Below are positions 53,443-62,057 of a stretch of DNA of 64,000 bases, piece by piece (positions within the stretch are counted from its first letter, which is position 1; each line of letters starts with the position of its first letter). Location: contig NZ_CP029254.1 in NCBI RefSeq assembly GCF_003122365.1, positions 1,751,001 through 1,815,000 of the forward strand, in the 5' to 3' direction. The position numbers were made by a program, and so were the translations under genes. The stretch is from Streptomyces spongiicola (GTDB taxonomy: Bacteria > Actinomycetota > Actinomycetes > Streptomycetales > Streptomycetaceae). Below the pieces are notes generated by a model. It had not been told where the DNA came from. It made no database searches and saw only the letters and a program-made list of their open reading frames with translations.

Positions 53443-54303
53443 CTACGCGCCCTTGAGCACCTGGCGCTGGCGTCCGAGCCCTTCGATCTCCAGCTCGACC
53501 ACGTCACCGGCCCGCAGATACGGCTTCGGCTCCGGCTGCCCCAGCGCCACCCCCGCGGGCGTCCCGGTGTTGACGACGTCCCCCGGATAGAGGGTCATGA
53601 AGTGGCTGACGTACCGGACCACTTCGGCGACCGGGAAGATCTGGTCGGCGGTCGAACCGTTCTGCTTCAGCTCGCCGTTGACCCAGAGCCGCAGGGAGAG
53701 CGCCTGCGGGTCCGGCACCTCGTCGCGGGTCACCAGCCAGGGCCCCAGGGGGTTGAACGTCTCGCAGTTCTTTCCCTTGTCCCAGGTACCGCCGCGCTCG
53801 ATCTGGAACTCCCGCTCCGACACGTCGTGCGCGACCGCGTAGCCGGCGATGTGCGCCAGGGCCTCCTCCGCGGACTCCAGACAGCGCGCCGTGCGCCCGA
53901 TGACCAACGCGAGTTCGACCTCCCAGTCCGTCTTCTCGCTCCCCCGGGGCACGAGGACGGTGTCATCGGGTCCGACGACCGTGTCCGCGGCCTTGAGGAA
54001 GACGACGGGCTCGGCCGGGGCGGCGGCACCGGTCTCCGCCGCGTGATCGTGGTAGTTCAGCCCGATGCACACGACCTTGCCGATACGGGCGACCGGCGCG
54101 CCGATCCGCTCGCCGGCCGCGGCGAGCACCGGGAGCCCGCCCGCCTCGGCCGCCGAGCGGATCCGCCCGAGGGCGTCCTCGTCCGCGAGCAGCGCTCCGT
54201 CGATGTCCGGCACCAGCCCGGACAGGTCCCGGAGGGTCGTCCCGTCCCGGTCGAGCAGCGCAGGACGCTCCGAACCCGGCGTACCGACACGCAGCAGCTT
54301 CAT
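53443..54303 (-). CDS. fumarylacetoacetate hydrolase family protein
   Basis: 286 residues: the FAH core begins at KVVCIGLNYHDHAAETG (about residue 82), with the metal ligands in EPVVFLKAADTVVGPDD, DWEVELALVIGR, and GTPAGVALG. It probably hydrolyses or decarboxylates a beta-diketo acid. ATG 54303 follows AGGGAG; an in-frame extension to 54384 lacks a good site. No other aromatic-degradation genes are nearby, so the pathway is unknown. Confidence 0.92.
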   Translation of the reverse strand: MKLLRVGTPGSERPALLDRDGTTLRDLSGLVPDIDGALLADEDALGRIRSAAEAGGLPVLAAAGERIGAPVARIGKVVCIGLNYHDHAAETGAAAPAEPVVFLKAADTVVGPDDTVLVPRGSEKTDWEVELALVIGRTARCLESAEEALAHIAGYAVAHDVSEREFQIERGGTWDKGKNCETFNPLGPWLVTRDEVPDPQALSLRLWVNGELKQNGSTADQIFPVAEVVRYVSHFMTLYPGDVVNTGTPAGVALGQPEPKPYLRAGDVVELEIEGLGRQRQVLKGA

Positions 54304-54450
54304 CTCAGTTCTCCCTGTGGTCACTGTCGAGGTGGCCCCGCTTGAGGAGTCCCCGCGTGCGGCGGAGGGGAGCGTGCGGCTCATCGGAGGTTCGGCTGAT
54401 CCTCCAAGGGATCAGGACGGCCCACAAGACCGTGTTCACCACCTGGACCC

Positions 54451-55206
54451 TTACCCGGCGGTAGTCGGCGGGCCGGCGCCCGGGGTGTCCCGGTACAGGA
54501 AAACCCTCTCCACCGCGCTCCATGTCGTGCTGGTCACGACGTAGAGCGCGGCCGCCAGCGGCACCACGGCGACGGTGACCAGCGTCGCGAAGGGCATCAG
54601 CGGCAGCACCCTCGCCATCGCACCCGCCCCCGGCGGCATCTGCTCCGGCTCGGCCGGACCCGCAGCCGCGAACTGCCGCCGCGCGCGCACGAAGGTGAAC
54701 GCGGCCACGACGGTGACGACCCCGAACAGCGCGAGGTACACCAACCCGGCGGGCCCGAACACCCCACCTTCACCCAGCGCGTCGGCCCACCGCCCGCCAA
54801 GCCCGGCGGCGAACAGGCGGTGCCCCAGCAGCTCGTTGGCCTCCCCGCCGATCCGGGAGCCGGAGAACAGGTGGTACATCAGGAAGAAGGCGGGCAACTG
54901 CAGCAGGCCGGGCAGGCAGCCCGCGAGCGGCGGCACCTTCTCCTTCGCGTGCAGTTCCAGGACGGCCCGCCGCAACCGCTCCGGATCCCCGCCGTGCCTG
55001 CCGCGCAGCTCGGCCGGCTGCGGCGCGAGCCGGGCCCGCGCCTGCTGCCCCCGAGCCGCCGCCCGCGACAGCGGATGCACCGCCAGCCGAACCAGCGCGG
55101 TGAACAGGACGATCGCCGCCGCGGTGGCGGAGGTGCGGCACAGGGGGTGCAGCAGATCGGCGAGTTGACCGACCAGGGAAGCGAACAGGGACATCACTGG
55201 GGACAT
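54451..55206 (-). CDS. YidC/Oxa1-family membrane insertase paralogue
   Basis: 251 residues with about five hydrophobic spans: ATAAAIVLFTALVRLAVHPL with the conserved groove Arg, KVPPLAGCLPGLLQLPAFFLMYHLF, and LPLMPFATLVTVAVVPLAAALYVVTSTTW. It lacks the large periplasmic domain of E. coli YidC and is shorter than the housekeeping rpmH-linked YidC, so it is a second copy. ATG 55206 has GGAGGG upstream. 117 bp downstream on the same strand of the DUF6412 gene, which is a probable partner. Confidence 0.88.
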   Translation of the reverse strand: MSPVMSLFASLVGQLADLLHPLCRTSATAAAIVLFTALVRLAVHPLSRAAARGQQARARLAPQPAELRGRHGGDPERLRRAVLELHAKEKVPPLAGCLPGLLQLPAFFLMYHLFSGSRIGGEANELLGHRLFAAGLGGRWADALGEGGVFGPAGLVYLALFGVVTVVAAFTFVRARRQFAAAGPAEPEQMPPGAGAMARVLPLMPFATLVTVAVVPLAAALYVVTSTTWSAVERVFLYRDTPGAGPPTTAG

Positions 55207-55323
55207 CGAGGCCCTCCGGGACTCGTCGTGCCGGGAAGAACGGATCTGTCGGCATGACGGCCCGCGAGGGGCGTACGGCCCCGGGAGGGGACACACGAGA
55301 AGGGACGGGGGGAGTCGGCGCCC

Positions 55324-55635
55324 CTACGCGGCCGTCGTCGAGGGACGGCCCGGGGCCCTGGGGCGGCAGCGGCCCGCCGCGTCGGGATCACGCTGCGGCA
55401 GGAACGCCGTGCGCTGCTCGCGGTCGCGCAGCGCGGTGCGTATATGCGCGGGAGGCACCCGCGGCACCGACCGCGAGAGGATCAGCGCACAGGCGACGAG
55501 GGCGGCACCGGCAGCCGCGGTGGCGGCGAGCGCCACGGCCGTCGAGAGGCCGATCCCCCCGGCGACGAAGACTTCGACGAGGATGAAGAGCAGAAGCGCG
55601 AGCGGCCGCAGCACGCGCCAGGTCTGACCGGTCAT
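55324..55635 (-). CDS. DUF6412 small membrane protein
   Basis: 103 residues: MTGQTWRVLRPLALLLFILVEVF and a second hydrophobic stretch, VALAATAAAGAALVACALIL, give two membrane spans; the C-terminus is a basic tail (RTALRDREQRTAFLPQRDPDAAGR). ATG 55635 follows AAGGGG. It is upstream of, and co-directional with, the YidC-like gene, and I recall this pairing as common in streptomycetes. Function unknown. Confidence 0.8.
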   Translation of the reverse strand: MTGQTWRVLRPLALLLFILVEVFVAGGIGLSTAVALAATAAAGAALVACALILSRSVPRVPPAHIRTALRDREQRTAFLPQRDPDAAGRCRPRAPGRPSTTAA

Positions 55636-55702
55636 GCGCACCCCTTCCCTTGCCTCCGCGCCCCACCCTCCGCGCATGGCGGGGGTGCGGCCCCGTACAG
55701 GT

Positions 55703-55734
55703 GAAACGACCCGTCATCGAAACGACCCGTCATC
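55703..55734. repeat. two perfect 16-bp direct repeats upstream of DUF6412-yidC
   Basis: GAAACGACCCGTCATC occurs at 55703-55718 and again at 55719-55734, 68-99 bp before the DUF6412 start. A TATAAC (minus strand, 55741-55736) sits just beyond. The pair may be a regulator site. Confidence 0.7.
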
Positions 55735-55741
55735 GGTTATA

Positions 55742-56416
55742 CACGAGTGCGGTGCCCTCCGGGTTCCCTGTGGACAACCTCCGCGACGCACCTCCCGGCC
55801 GACGGGTGGTGAACCGCGCGCCCGCGTCCGGGCCCGCGCAGCCCGCCCGTTCCGGGCGGTCACCCGGTCCCGCGCGGCGCCCCGGGGATCATCGCGGCCG
55901 TGACAGTGCGCCTCCCCGCACCGCGGTCCGGCTCGGGGACACGGACGGCGCACGAACCTGTACGTGGACCTGTTACGCGGACATGGACCTGTACGTGGGC
56001 GTGGACGTGGACGTGGACCTGTACGTGGGCGTGGACGTGGGCGTGGGCAGCGCACACGCGTGAGCGGAACACGGACCCGGACTCTGCCGCGCACCGACGT
56101 GAACGGCGCACGGACCCGCACTCGGCCGCGCACGCCGGCGGCGTCGCACCGTCCCCGGCGCACCGCCGTTGCACGCCGATCGGTGCCCCCGGCTCCCCCG
56201 CCGCGACCAGTCCCCGACCGAGTCCCCGTGCGCGGCGTCCCGGCGCACGGGGCCTCTCGCACGCGGCGTCCCAGCGCACGGGCGACTCCCGCACGGGGCC
56301 TCTCCCGCACGGCTCCCGGTCCCGCACGGGCCGCCCGGCGGGCGCGGCCGGGGCGGCTCCCCCCTTCACCTGACCGGGCCCCCTGCGTAGCCCCGTACAG
56401 CAGTACGGTGTGCTGC
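55742..56416. repeat. gap with 30-bp and shorter repeats
   Basis: No gene is supported. Two 30-bp copies (core GACCTGTACGTGGGCGTGGA) at about 55986-56015 and 56016-56045 consist of GTGGAC/GTACGTG hexamers. A CGCACGGGGCCTCTC-type repeat lies near 56230-56320. Confidence 0.6.
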
Positions 56417-57421
56417 ATGCGCCCCGACACGTCTGCCGACCACACCGCCGAAGCCGAGCGTCTGCTGCGCACCGCGGAGCAGTACCCGGAGGACCGCGAA
56501 CCGCTGCTGCTCCAGGCCGCGGCCCATCTGGAGCTCTCGGGAGACCGGGCCCGCGCGAGCGGCCTCTACGACAGCCTCCTCGCCGGCGATCCGGACAACA
56601 CCCCCCTGATCAAGGCACTTCAGGCCGCCAACCTGTGGGAGTACGGCCACGAGGCGGAGGCCCGTGCGCTCATCGACGGCATCCGCGCGGCGGCACCGGA
56701 CGACGCGGCGCCGTGGGAGATCGCCGCCGAGACCCTGGAGGCCCACGACGAACTCGACGCGGCCCACTCCACCTTCACCGAGGCCGCCACCCGCCTCGTC
56801 TCCCCCGGCGAGGAGACGTCCTACGCGACCCAGTCGCTCCTCACCGGCCGCCACCGTGTGCGCCGGCTGCTGGCGCTGCCGCACGACGACTGGGACACCC
56901 TCGCGGACCGCCTCCACACCGCGGCCGTCCCGCTGGACGAACTCCACGACCCCAAGCGCCTATGGGCCCTCGGCTCCTCGGACCCGGCCGAACTCCGCGC
57001 CGAGATCGACCGGCTCCGCTCCGAACTGGGCACCTACCGCGCGGCCCTGTCCCGCCCCTTCCCGGTCGCGGTGCTCCACTGGCCGGCGTCCGAACTCACC
57101 GAACTCACCGGCACGTACCCGCCGCTGGCCGCCGAGTACCCGACCCACGACGCCCATCTCACCGCCATCGAGTCCGCCCTGCGCGACCTGTCGGCGACCG
57201 GCACGGGCAACCTCGGCATCGTCACGGGCACGGTCCCCTCGTACGAGGCCTTCGCCGCCTCGGAGGCCGCCTCCCCCGCGGACGCCGCCCTCCTCCCCCA
57301 GTACGCCACGACGCTCGCCGCCCGCGGCAGGGCGACGCCGTGGCCCCCGACGAAGGGGGCGCTCTGCTGGTGCGGGTCGAGAGTGGCGTACGGGGAGTGC
57401 CACGGGGTGGGACGGAACTGA
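56417..57421 (+). CDS. TPR-like protein with C-terminal SEC-C zinc motif
   Basis: 334 residues. The N-terminal ~160 residues form TPR-like helix pairs (AERLLRTAEQYPEDREPLLLQAAAHLELSGD), a middle domain follows, and the end is a SEC-C motif, CWCGSRVAYGECHG, with the C-x-C…C-H ligands for zinc. SEC-C modules are found on SecA and many other proteins and help bind ribosomes or other partners. ATG 56417 starts the conserved part. Function unknown; possible adaptor. Confidence 0.85.
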   Translation: MRPDTSADHTAEAERLLRTAEQYPEDREPLLLQAAAHLELSGDRARASGLYDSLLAGDPDNTPLIKALQAANLWEYGHEAEARALIDGIRAAAPDDAAPWEIAAETLEAHDELDAAHSTFTEAATRLVSPGEETSYATQSLLTGRHRVRRLLALPHDDWDTLADRLHTAAVPLDELHDPKRLWALGSSDPAELRAEIDRLRSELGTYRAALSRPFPVAVLHWPASELTELTGTYPPLAAEYPTHDAHLTAIESALRDLSATGTGNLGIVTGTVPSYEAFAASEAASPADAALLPQYATTLAARGRATPWPPTKGALCWCGSRVAYGECHGVGRN

Positions 57422-57760
57422 TCCCGCCACGGCCGCCGGCGCCCGAGGGAGGGGGCCGACGGGGAGGAGGCGCGGGGAGGAGGCGCGGGGAGGAGGCGCG
57501 GGGAGGGGCCGCGGGGAGGGGCGGTCGCCGGACTCCACGAGCAGCTGATCACCTTGCGGCCGGGGATTGCGCCCTGCCCCCGCCTCTGTAAGTGGTGGGT
57601 CCCCCGGTGCGGCCGTAGCGTCGATACAGGAGCAACCGTTGGAGGAGGGAGGGAGCGCCTGCCGGGACGCGCTGCGGGTGCCGGGCCGCACGGCGGCCGG
57701 CAGGGGCGCGTGGGCACGGTGCGGGCCGGGTGGCTCGGGGAGAGACTGCTGGGAGCAGAC
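57422..57760. other. 339-bp gap with GAGGAGGCGCGGGGA repeats
   Basis: About four imperfect 15-bp units at 57463-57520. The rest is the leader of the secreted-protein gene. No gene is supported. Confidence 0.55.
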
Positions 57761-58213
57761 ATGCAGAGACACAAGCTGAGGACCGGGGCCGTGGTCTTTG
57801 CCGCGGCGGTGCTCGCGGCGGGCCTTGTGCCGGCGACCGCGTCCGCGTCCCCCTCCTTGCCGGCCCGGCCCGATGACCAGGTGGTCGTCGTGGACTGCTT
57901 CATGGAGGCGCAGGTGAGGCCGAGCAAGTTCCTGATCGCCTGCGGTGACGGCAACAGCGGGCTGACCGAACTCGAGTGGTCGTCGTGGGGTCCGAGATCC
58001 GCCGTGGCCTCCGGGCTGAACGTGGTCAACGACTGCAAGCCCTACTGCGCCGCCGGCACGTTCCGCTCGTACCCCGTGAACGTCCGGCTCGAGCGTCCGG
58101 AGACGTGGGAGAAGGACCCGGGCCAGCAGCGGTACGGGCAGCTCCACCTCAGCTTCCCCGGCAGCAGGCCCGAGCACCTGCCGCCCGAGGTGACGTACAA
58201 GCTCTGGGGCTGA
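57761..58213 (+). CDS. small secreted protein with conserved cysteines
   Basis: 150 residues: classical signal peptide (LRTGAVVFAAAVLAAGLVPATASASP), then ~120 residues with four Cys (VVDCFMEA, LIACGDGN, VNDCKPYCAAGT) that may form two disulfides, and a beta-rich fold ending VTYKLWG. ATG 57761 has GGGAG upstream. Resembles small secreted Streptomyces proteins of unknown function. Confidence 0.85.
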   Translation: MQRHKLRTGAVVFAAAVLAAGLVPATASASPSLPARPDDQVVVVDCFMEAQVRPSKFLIACGDGNSGLTELEWSSWGPRSAVASGLNVVNDCKPYCAAGTFRSYPVNVRLERPETWEKDPGQQRYGQLHLSFPGSRPEHLPPEVTYKLWG

Positions 58214-58387
58214 CGGGCAGCGCGGTGCTCATCGCCGACTGCGTACTGCCGGCCTACCGCCGACTGCGTACTGCCGGGCTACCGGGCTACCGGGCTACCG
58301 GGCTACCGGGCTACCGGCAAGGGTGCAGGCGGACGCGCGACGCGTCGCAGCCGAGCCGGGCCCAATCGGCTCGTACGATCCGGAGGC
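58214..58387. repeat. 9-bp tandem repeats before the acylphosphatase gene
   Basis: About five copies of GGGCTACCG between 58276 and 58318, within a 174-bp gap. Non-coding. Confidence 0.75.
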
Positions 58388-58669
58388 ATGGTGCGAAAGC
58401 GCGTAGTGGTCTCCGGGACGGTCCAGGGCGTGTTCTACCGGGACACCTGCCGGAGGGTCGCCGAGGAGCACGGGGTGTCCGGGTGGGTGCGGAACCTGGC
58501 CGACGGCCGGGTCGAAGCGGTGTTCGAGGGTCATCCCGACGGAGTCGAGACCCTTGTGCGGTGGGCCCGGCTGGGGCCGCCGCACGCCGATGTACGCACC
58601 GCGGAGGTGCGGGACGAGCAGCCCGAGGGGCTCATGGGATTCGAGGTACGGCACGGTTCCGGCGCCTGA
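58388..58669 (+). CDS. acyP: acylphosphatase
   Basis: 93 residues, typical length. The signature GTVQGVFYRDTCRR gives the catalytic Arg18, and GWVRN gives Asn36; FEGHPDGVETLVRW completes the fold. It hydrolyses acyl phosphates such as carbamoyl phosphate or 1,3-bisphosphoglycerate. The ATG at 58388 has GGAGG immediately upstream. It stands alone. Confidence 0.95.
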   Translation: MVRKRVVVSGTVQGVFYRDTCRRVAEEHGVSGWVRNLADGRVEAVFEGHPDGVETLVRWARLGPPHADVRTAEVRDEQPEGLMGFEVRHGSGA

Positions 58670-58676
58670 CCGCCAG

Positions 58677-58699
58677 GCGGGGCCCTGACGGGGCCCCGT
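58677..58699 (+). terminator. terminator after acylphosphatase gene
   Basis: A 7-bp stem CGGGGCC/GGCCCCG with a 7-nt loop, 8 nt after the stop codon. Confidence 0.6.
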
Positions 58700-59062
58700 G
58701 CCGCGACCGGCAGCAGCGGACCCGGCGGGCCGGGACTGCACACCGCCTGCCCGAACCGCTTCCCCGGACCGCCTGCCCGGAGCGCCTGCCCGGACCGCAG
58801 GCGGGCGTCCGCCCGGCGGCTGTCAGAGGTCGCGCAGCGCGGTTGGCCGGCCACCGGGTCGCGGTCTCCCCGGCCGCCGATTCGCCGGTGCTGGCGCGGT
58901 ACCGGTCCCTGGTGCGGTCCCGGTCGTCCGTGCGCTGCCGGTCGCTGGCGCGGTACCGGTCCCTGGCTCCGGTCCCTGGCTCCGGTCCCTGGTGCCGGTC
59001 CCTGGTGCGGTCCCGGTCGCTGGTGCGGTCCCGGTCGCTGGTGCGGTTGTGCTTGGTGCTCT
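58700..59062. repeat. gap with GGTCCCTGG-type repeats
   Basis: Many imperfect 12-18-bp repeats of CGGTCCCTGGTGC and GGTCGCTGGTGCG between 58895 and 59045, including runs that encode Arg-Ser dipeptides on one strand. No gene is supported. Confidence 0.65.
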
Positions 59063-59329
59063 TCACATCCCGATGTTCGCCGGCCGGTGGGTGTGGCTCT
59101 CGACGTCGGCCGCCGCGCGGCCGACGAGTTCATGGGCCAGTTCGGAGCAGGCGCGGGCGGCTGCCAGCTCCTCGCCGATCCTCGCGTCCGGGGTGTCGTC
59201 CGGATTGCGCCGGGCCACGCCCCTGCCCTCGACACCGGGGGCGTTGGGGCCGCTGAGTGAGGCCTTGCAGGCCGTCCGCGTCCCGTCCTCCTCGAACGAC
59301 AAGTCGATGTTCCAGTGCTGCGTCGTCAT
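59063..59329 (-). CDS. DUF1876 protein
   Basis: 88 residues: MTTQHWNIDLSFEEDGTRT, GVARRNPDDTPDARIGEELAAARACSELAHELV and the closing DVESHT match DUF1876, a small actinobacterial family with a double-stranded-RNA-binding-domain-like fold. Function unknown. ATG 59329 has GAAGG upstream. Followed upstream by the SRPBCC gene on the same strand (59-bp gap). Confidence 0.9.
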   Translation of the reverse strand: MTTQHWNIDLSFEEDGTRTACKASLSGPNAPGVEGRGVARRNPDDTPDARIGEELAAARACSELAHELVGRAAADVESHTHRPANIGM

Positions 59330-59388
59330 GACGGGTCACCTTCGCCGTACGGTTCCGTCGGCCCCGTCCACCGCGGGGCACTGCGTGG

Positions 59389-59832
59389 TCAGGTACGGGG
59401 GTGTGCCCGTTCCACCAGGTCCCTGAACTGGTGGAGGTCCGCCCGGACGGTCCTCTCGATCGCGGACGACTGGGCAAATCCCCTGGGGCCTCCGAAGGCG
59501 TCGTGCGCCTCCGCGGGGTCGTACTCCATGCGTAGCTGCATCCTCGTGTGGGTCGCGTCGATCGGGAGGAGCGAGACGGAGCCGCTGAGGTGCGGGGTCT
59601 CCGTGGTCCTCCAGGTCATCGACCGGTGGGGACGGACGTCGTCCGTGGCGGCGTCGAGTTCGAAGGCCCGCCCCGCCGCGGTCTCCACGTCCATGTGGAC
59701 GCCGGAGGCTCCCTCGCGACGGGCCTCCCGTACGCCCCCGACGAACTGCGGATAGTTCTCGACCTGGTGCAGATGGTCCCAGACCACGTCACCGGGTGCC
59801 GTGATGTCGATCTGTTCCTCGAGAGTGGGCAT
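59389..59832 (-). CDS. SRPBCC-family (polyketide cyclase/dehydrase-like) protein
   Basis: 147 residues: MPTLEEQIDITAPGDVVWDHLHQVENYPQF opens the helix-grip fold, with HMDVETAAGRAFELDAATDD and a long C-terminal helix (IERTVRADLHQFRDLVERA). It binds a hydrophobic ligand; no enzyme activity can be assigned. ATG 59832 has AGGGAG upstream. May be co-transcribed with DUF1876. Confidence 0.9.
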   Translation of the reverse strand: MPTLEEQIDITAPGDVVWDHLHQVENYPQFVGGVREARREGASGVHMDVETAAGRAFELDAATDDVRPHRSMTWRTTETPHLSGSVSLLPIDATHTRMQLRMEYDPAEAHDAFGGPRGFAQSSAIERTVRADLHQFRDLVERAHPRT

Positions 59833-60331
59833 GACGGTCTCCCTGCCTCTCCCTCCAGGGTGCGGTCCGCGGCGCCTCACCGCAACGGATCCGCCTCACC
59901 GCAACGGCATGCCGGCGCACACGGCCGGCCGCGAGAGCCAGCGGCCGGGCCCGGGCCGTGACGGCCGACCGGCCGGTGTCGAGGGGGGCTTCGGCACCAT
60001 CGGCGCGCCCGGCCCGCCCGGCCGGCCGAAGCACATCCCGCCGGGCCGACGCCCGCTCCGGCGCCCGCTCCCCGGTCCGCCGCCCGCTCGACGGGTCGGC
60101 CGAAAGTGGTCCGGGGACGGTTGAACGGGAACGGCGGCCCGTCCGTATTCAAAGGCAACTCCCCCATGGTGGCTGGGTGCGCGGCCGGAGGAAGGGATCC
60201 TGTCGCGCACCCAGCGCTTTACCGCGTCGGCGCCACCGGCGCTCACCACTGTCACAGCCGTCACCAGCGCTCGCCGCGTTCGGCTCCCCGCTGCCCGATC
60301 GCCGCGTTCGGCTCACGGTCCACCGTCGGCC
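59833..60331. other. 499-bp gap with a 12-bp perfect hairpin
   Basis: No gene is supported. The CGCCTCACCGCAACGG motif occurs twice at about 59874-59905. At 60172-60215 a perfect 12-bp stem with a 20-nt loop is present. Confidence 0.6.
60172..60215. repeat. 12-bp perfect inverted repeat with SD-like loop
   Basis: Arms GCTGGGTGCGCG (60172-60183) and CGCGCACCCAGC (60204-60215); the 20-nt loop contains GGAGGAAGGG. It lies 117 bp beyond the stop of the DUF445 gene (minus strand) and in front of nothing obvious on the plus strand. Confidence 0.85.
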
Positions 60332-61939
60332 TCATCCGCCGAGTGCGTGCACCACCGTGTAGATGACGAGCCCGGCGAGCGCTCCGACCACCGTGCCGTT
60401 GATCCGGATGAACTGCAGGTCGCGCCCGATGTGCGCCTCGATCTTCCGTGAGGTCTGCTCGGCGTCCCAGCCCGCGACCGTGTCGCTGATCAGGGACGTG
60501 ATCTCCTCGCGGTACGTCGTCACCACGTACACCGCGGCGTTCTCGATCCAGCCCTCCAGCTTCTGCTGGAGCCTGCCGTCCGTCGCAAGCCGCGCACCGA
60601 GGGACATCAGCGAGGCACGGGCCCGCAGCCGCAGTTCGCTGCGCTCGTCCTCCGCCGCGGAGATGATCATGGCGCGTACGGAAGACCATGCCGACGCGAT
60701 GATGTCCTGCACCTCGGGACGGGAGAGCATGTCGGACTTCATCCGCTCCACCCGCGCCCGGGTGTCCGTGTCGGCCTGGAGGTCGGAGGCGAAGTCGGCG
60801 AGGAAGCGGTCGATCGCACCGCGCGCCGGGTGGTCGGGGGCGTCGCGCATCTCGGTCACGAACCGGACCAGTTCCTTGTAGACCCGCTCGCCGACCTTCC
60901 GGTCGACGAAGCGCGGCGTCCAGCCCGGCGCTCCGCCCTGGACGGCGTCCATCACGGAGTCACCGTGTGTGACCAGCCAGTCATGGGCGCGGGCGCAGAC
61001 CAGGTCGACGGCACGGCGGTGGGCACCGTCGGTGACGATCTTGTCGAGGGTCTTGCCGATGCCCGGCGCGATCTCGACGGTCTCCGCACGGCGGGTGATG
61101 GCCTCGCCGACGACGGCCTGGACATCGGAGTCCCGCAGGACGGCCAGCGCACCGCGCAGGGCGGTGGACAGTTCCGCGGTGACGCGGTCGGCGTGCGCGG
61201 GCTCGGCGAGCCATGCGCCGAGCCGGCCGCCGAGGGAGAGTCCGCGCAGCCGGGCCCGTACCACGTCCTCGGAGAGGAAGTTCTCCCCCACGAAGTGCCC
61301 GAGGGAGGCGCCGAGCTGGTCCTTCTTGTTGGGGATGATCGCGGTGTGCGGGATGGGGATGCCGAGGGGGTGCCGGAAGAGCGCGGTGACCGCGAACCAG
61401 TCGGCCAGGGCGCCCACCATCCCGGCCTCGGCGGCCGCGGCGACATAGCCGGGCCAGCCCTCGATTCCGGAGTTCCTGGCCCAGGTGGCGAGCGTGAAGA
61501 CCACCGCCACCAGGACGAGCAGACCGGTGGCCGTCGCCTTCATCCGCCGCACACCGCGGCGCTTCTCCTCGTCCGCGGCGGTGTACCCGAACGAGGAGAG
61601 CGGCGCCGGACGCGTACGAGGAGATCCGGCCGCGCCCCCGCCGCCACCCGCTCGGCCCAACGCCCCCTCACGTCCCGTTCCACCACCCGCCGAGCGGACG
61701 GGGCGGGGCCCGGCGCGGCCCTCGCCGCCGTCAGGGCCGCTGACAGGGCCGCCGTCAGGGCCGCTGTCAGGGCCGCCGTTCGCGGCCGGGGCGGCCGACC
61801 GGTCCGCGGAGCCCACCGCCCCCGCCGGCGGCAGCGCGGAGCCGCCGGCGACCTGCCCGTTCTCCTCCGGCGCACCCGCGGCGCGTCCGGGGCGGCCGGC
61901 CGCCGGATCCTCGCGCTCGGTTCCCTCTGTTCGCTTCAT
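60332..61939 (-). CDS. DUF445-domain membrane protein
   Basis: About 535 residues: a long Gly/Pro/Ala-rich cytoplasmic N-terminus (about 1-120), a membrane span (ATATGLLVLVAVVFTLATWA), the DUF445 core (PGYVAAAAEAGMVGALADWFAVTALFRHPLGIPIPHTAIIP is its hallmark), a helical middle and a C-terminal span (GTVVGALAGLVIYTVVHAL). Function unknown, inner membrane. ATG 61939 with GGAG upstream; GTG 61960 is an alternative. Confidence 0.9.
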   Translation of the reverse strand: MKRTEGTEREDPAAGRPGRAAGAPEENGQVAGGSALPPAGAVGSADRSAAPAANGGPDSGPDGGPVSGPDGGEGRAGPRPVRSAGGGTGREGALGRAGGGGGAAGSPRTRPAPLSSFGYTAADEEKRRGVRRMKATATGLLVLVAVVFTLATWARNSGIEGWPGYVAAAAEAGMVGALADWFAVTALFRHPLGIPIPHTAIIPNKKDQLGASLGHFVGENFLSEDVVRARLRGLSLGGRLGAWLAEPAHADRVTAELSTALRGALAVLRDSDVQAVVGEAITRRAETVEIAPGIGKTLDKIVTDGAHRRAVDLVCARAHDWLVTHGDSVMDAVQGGAPGWTPRFVDRKVGERVYKELVRFVTEMRDAPDHPARGAIDRFLADFASDLQADTDTRARVERMKSDMLSRPEVQDIIASAWSSVRAMIISAAEDERSELRLRARASLMSLGARLATDGRLQQKLEGWIENAAVYVVTTYREEITSLISDTVAGWDAEQTSRKIEAHIGRDLQFIRINGTVVGALAGLVIYTVVHALGG

Positions 61940-62057
61940 CGACTCCACCCGTCCGCGCACACGACCCTCCTACCCCGGGGCCGTACGCCTTCTCCCTACC
62001 TCTGGTACTCCCGGGGCGCACCTCGAGTTCCCCACGGCCATATCGGATGATGTGCTC

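Noticed and set aside
55964..56416. N-terminal extension of the SEC-C protein
   Set aside because: It consists of hexanucleotide repeats read as Gly/Arg/Thr runs; the conserved part starts at ATG 56417.
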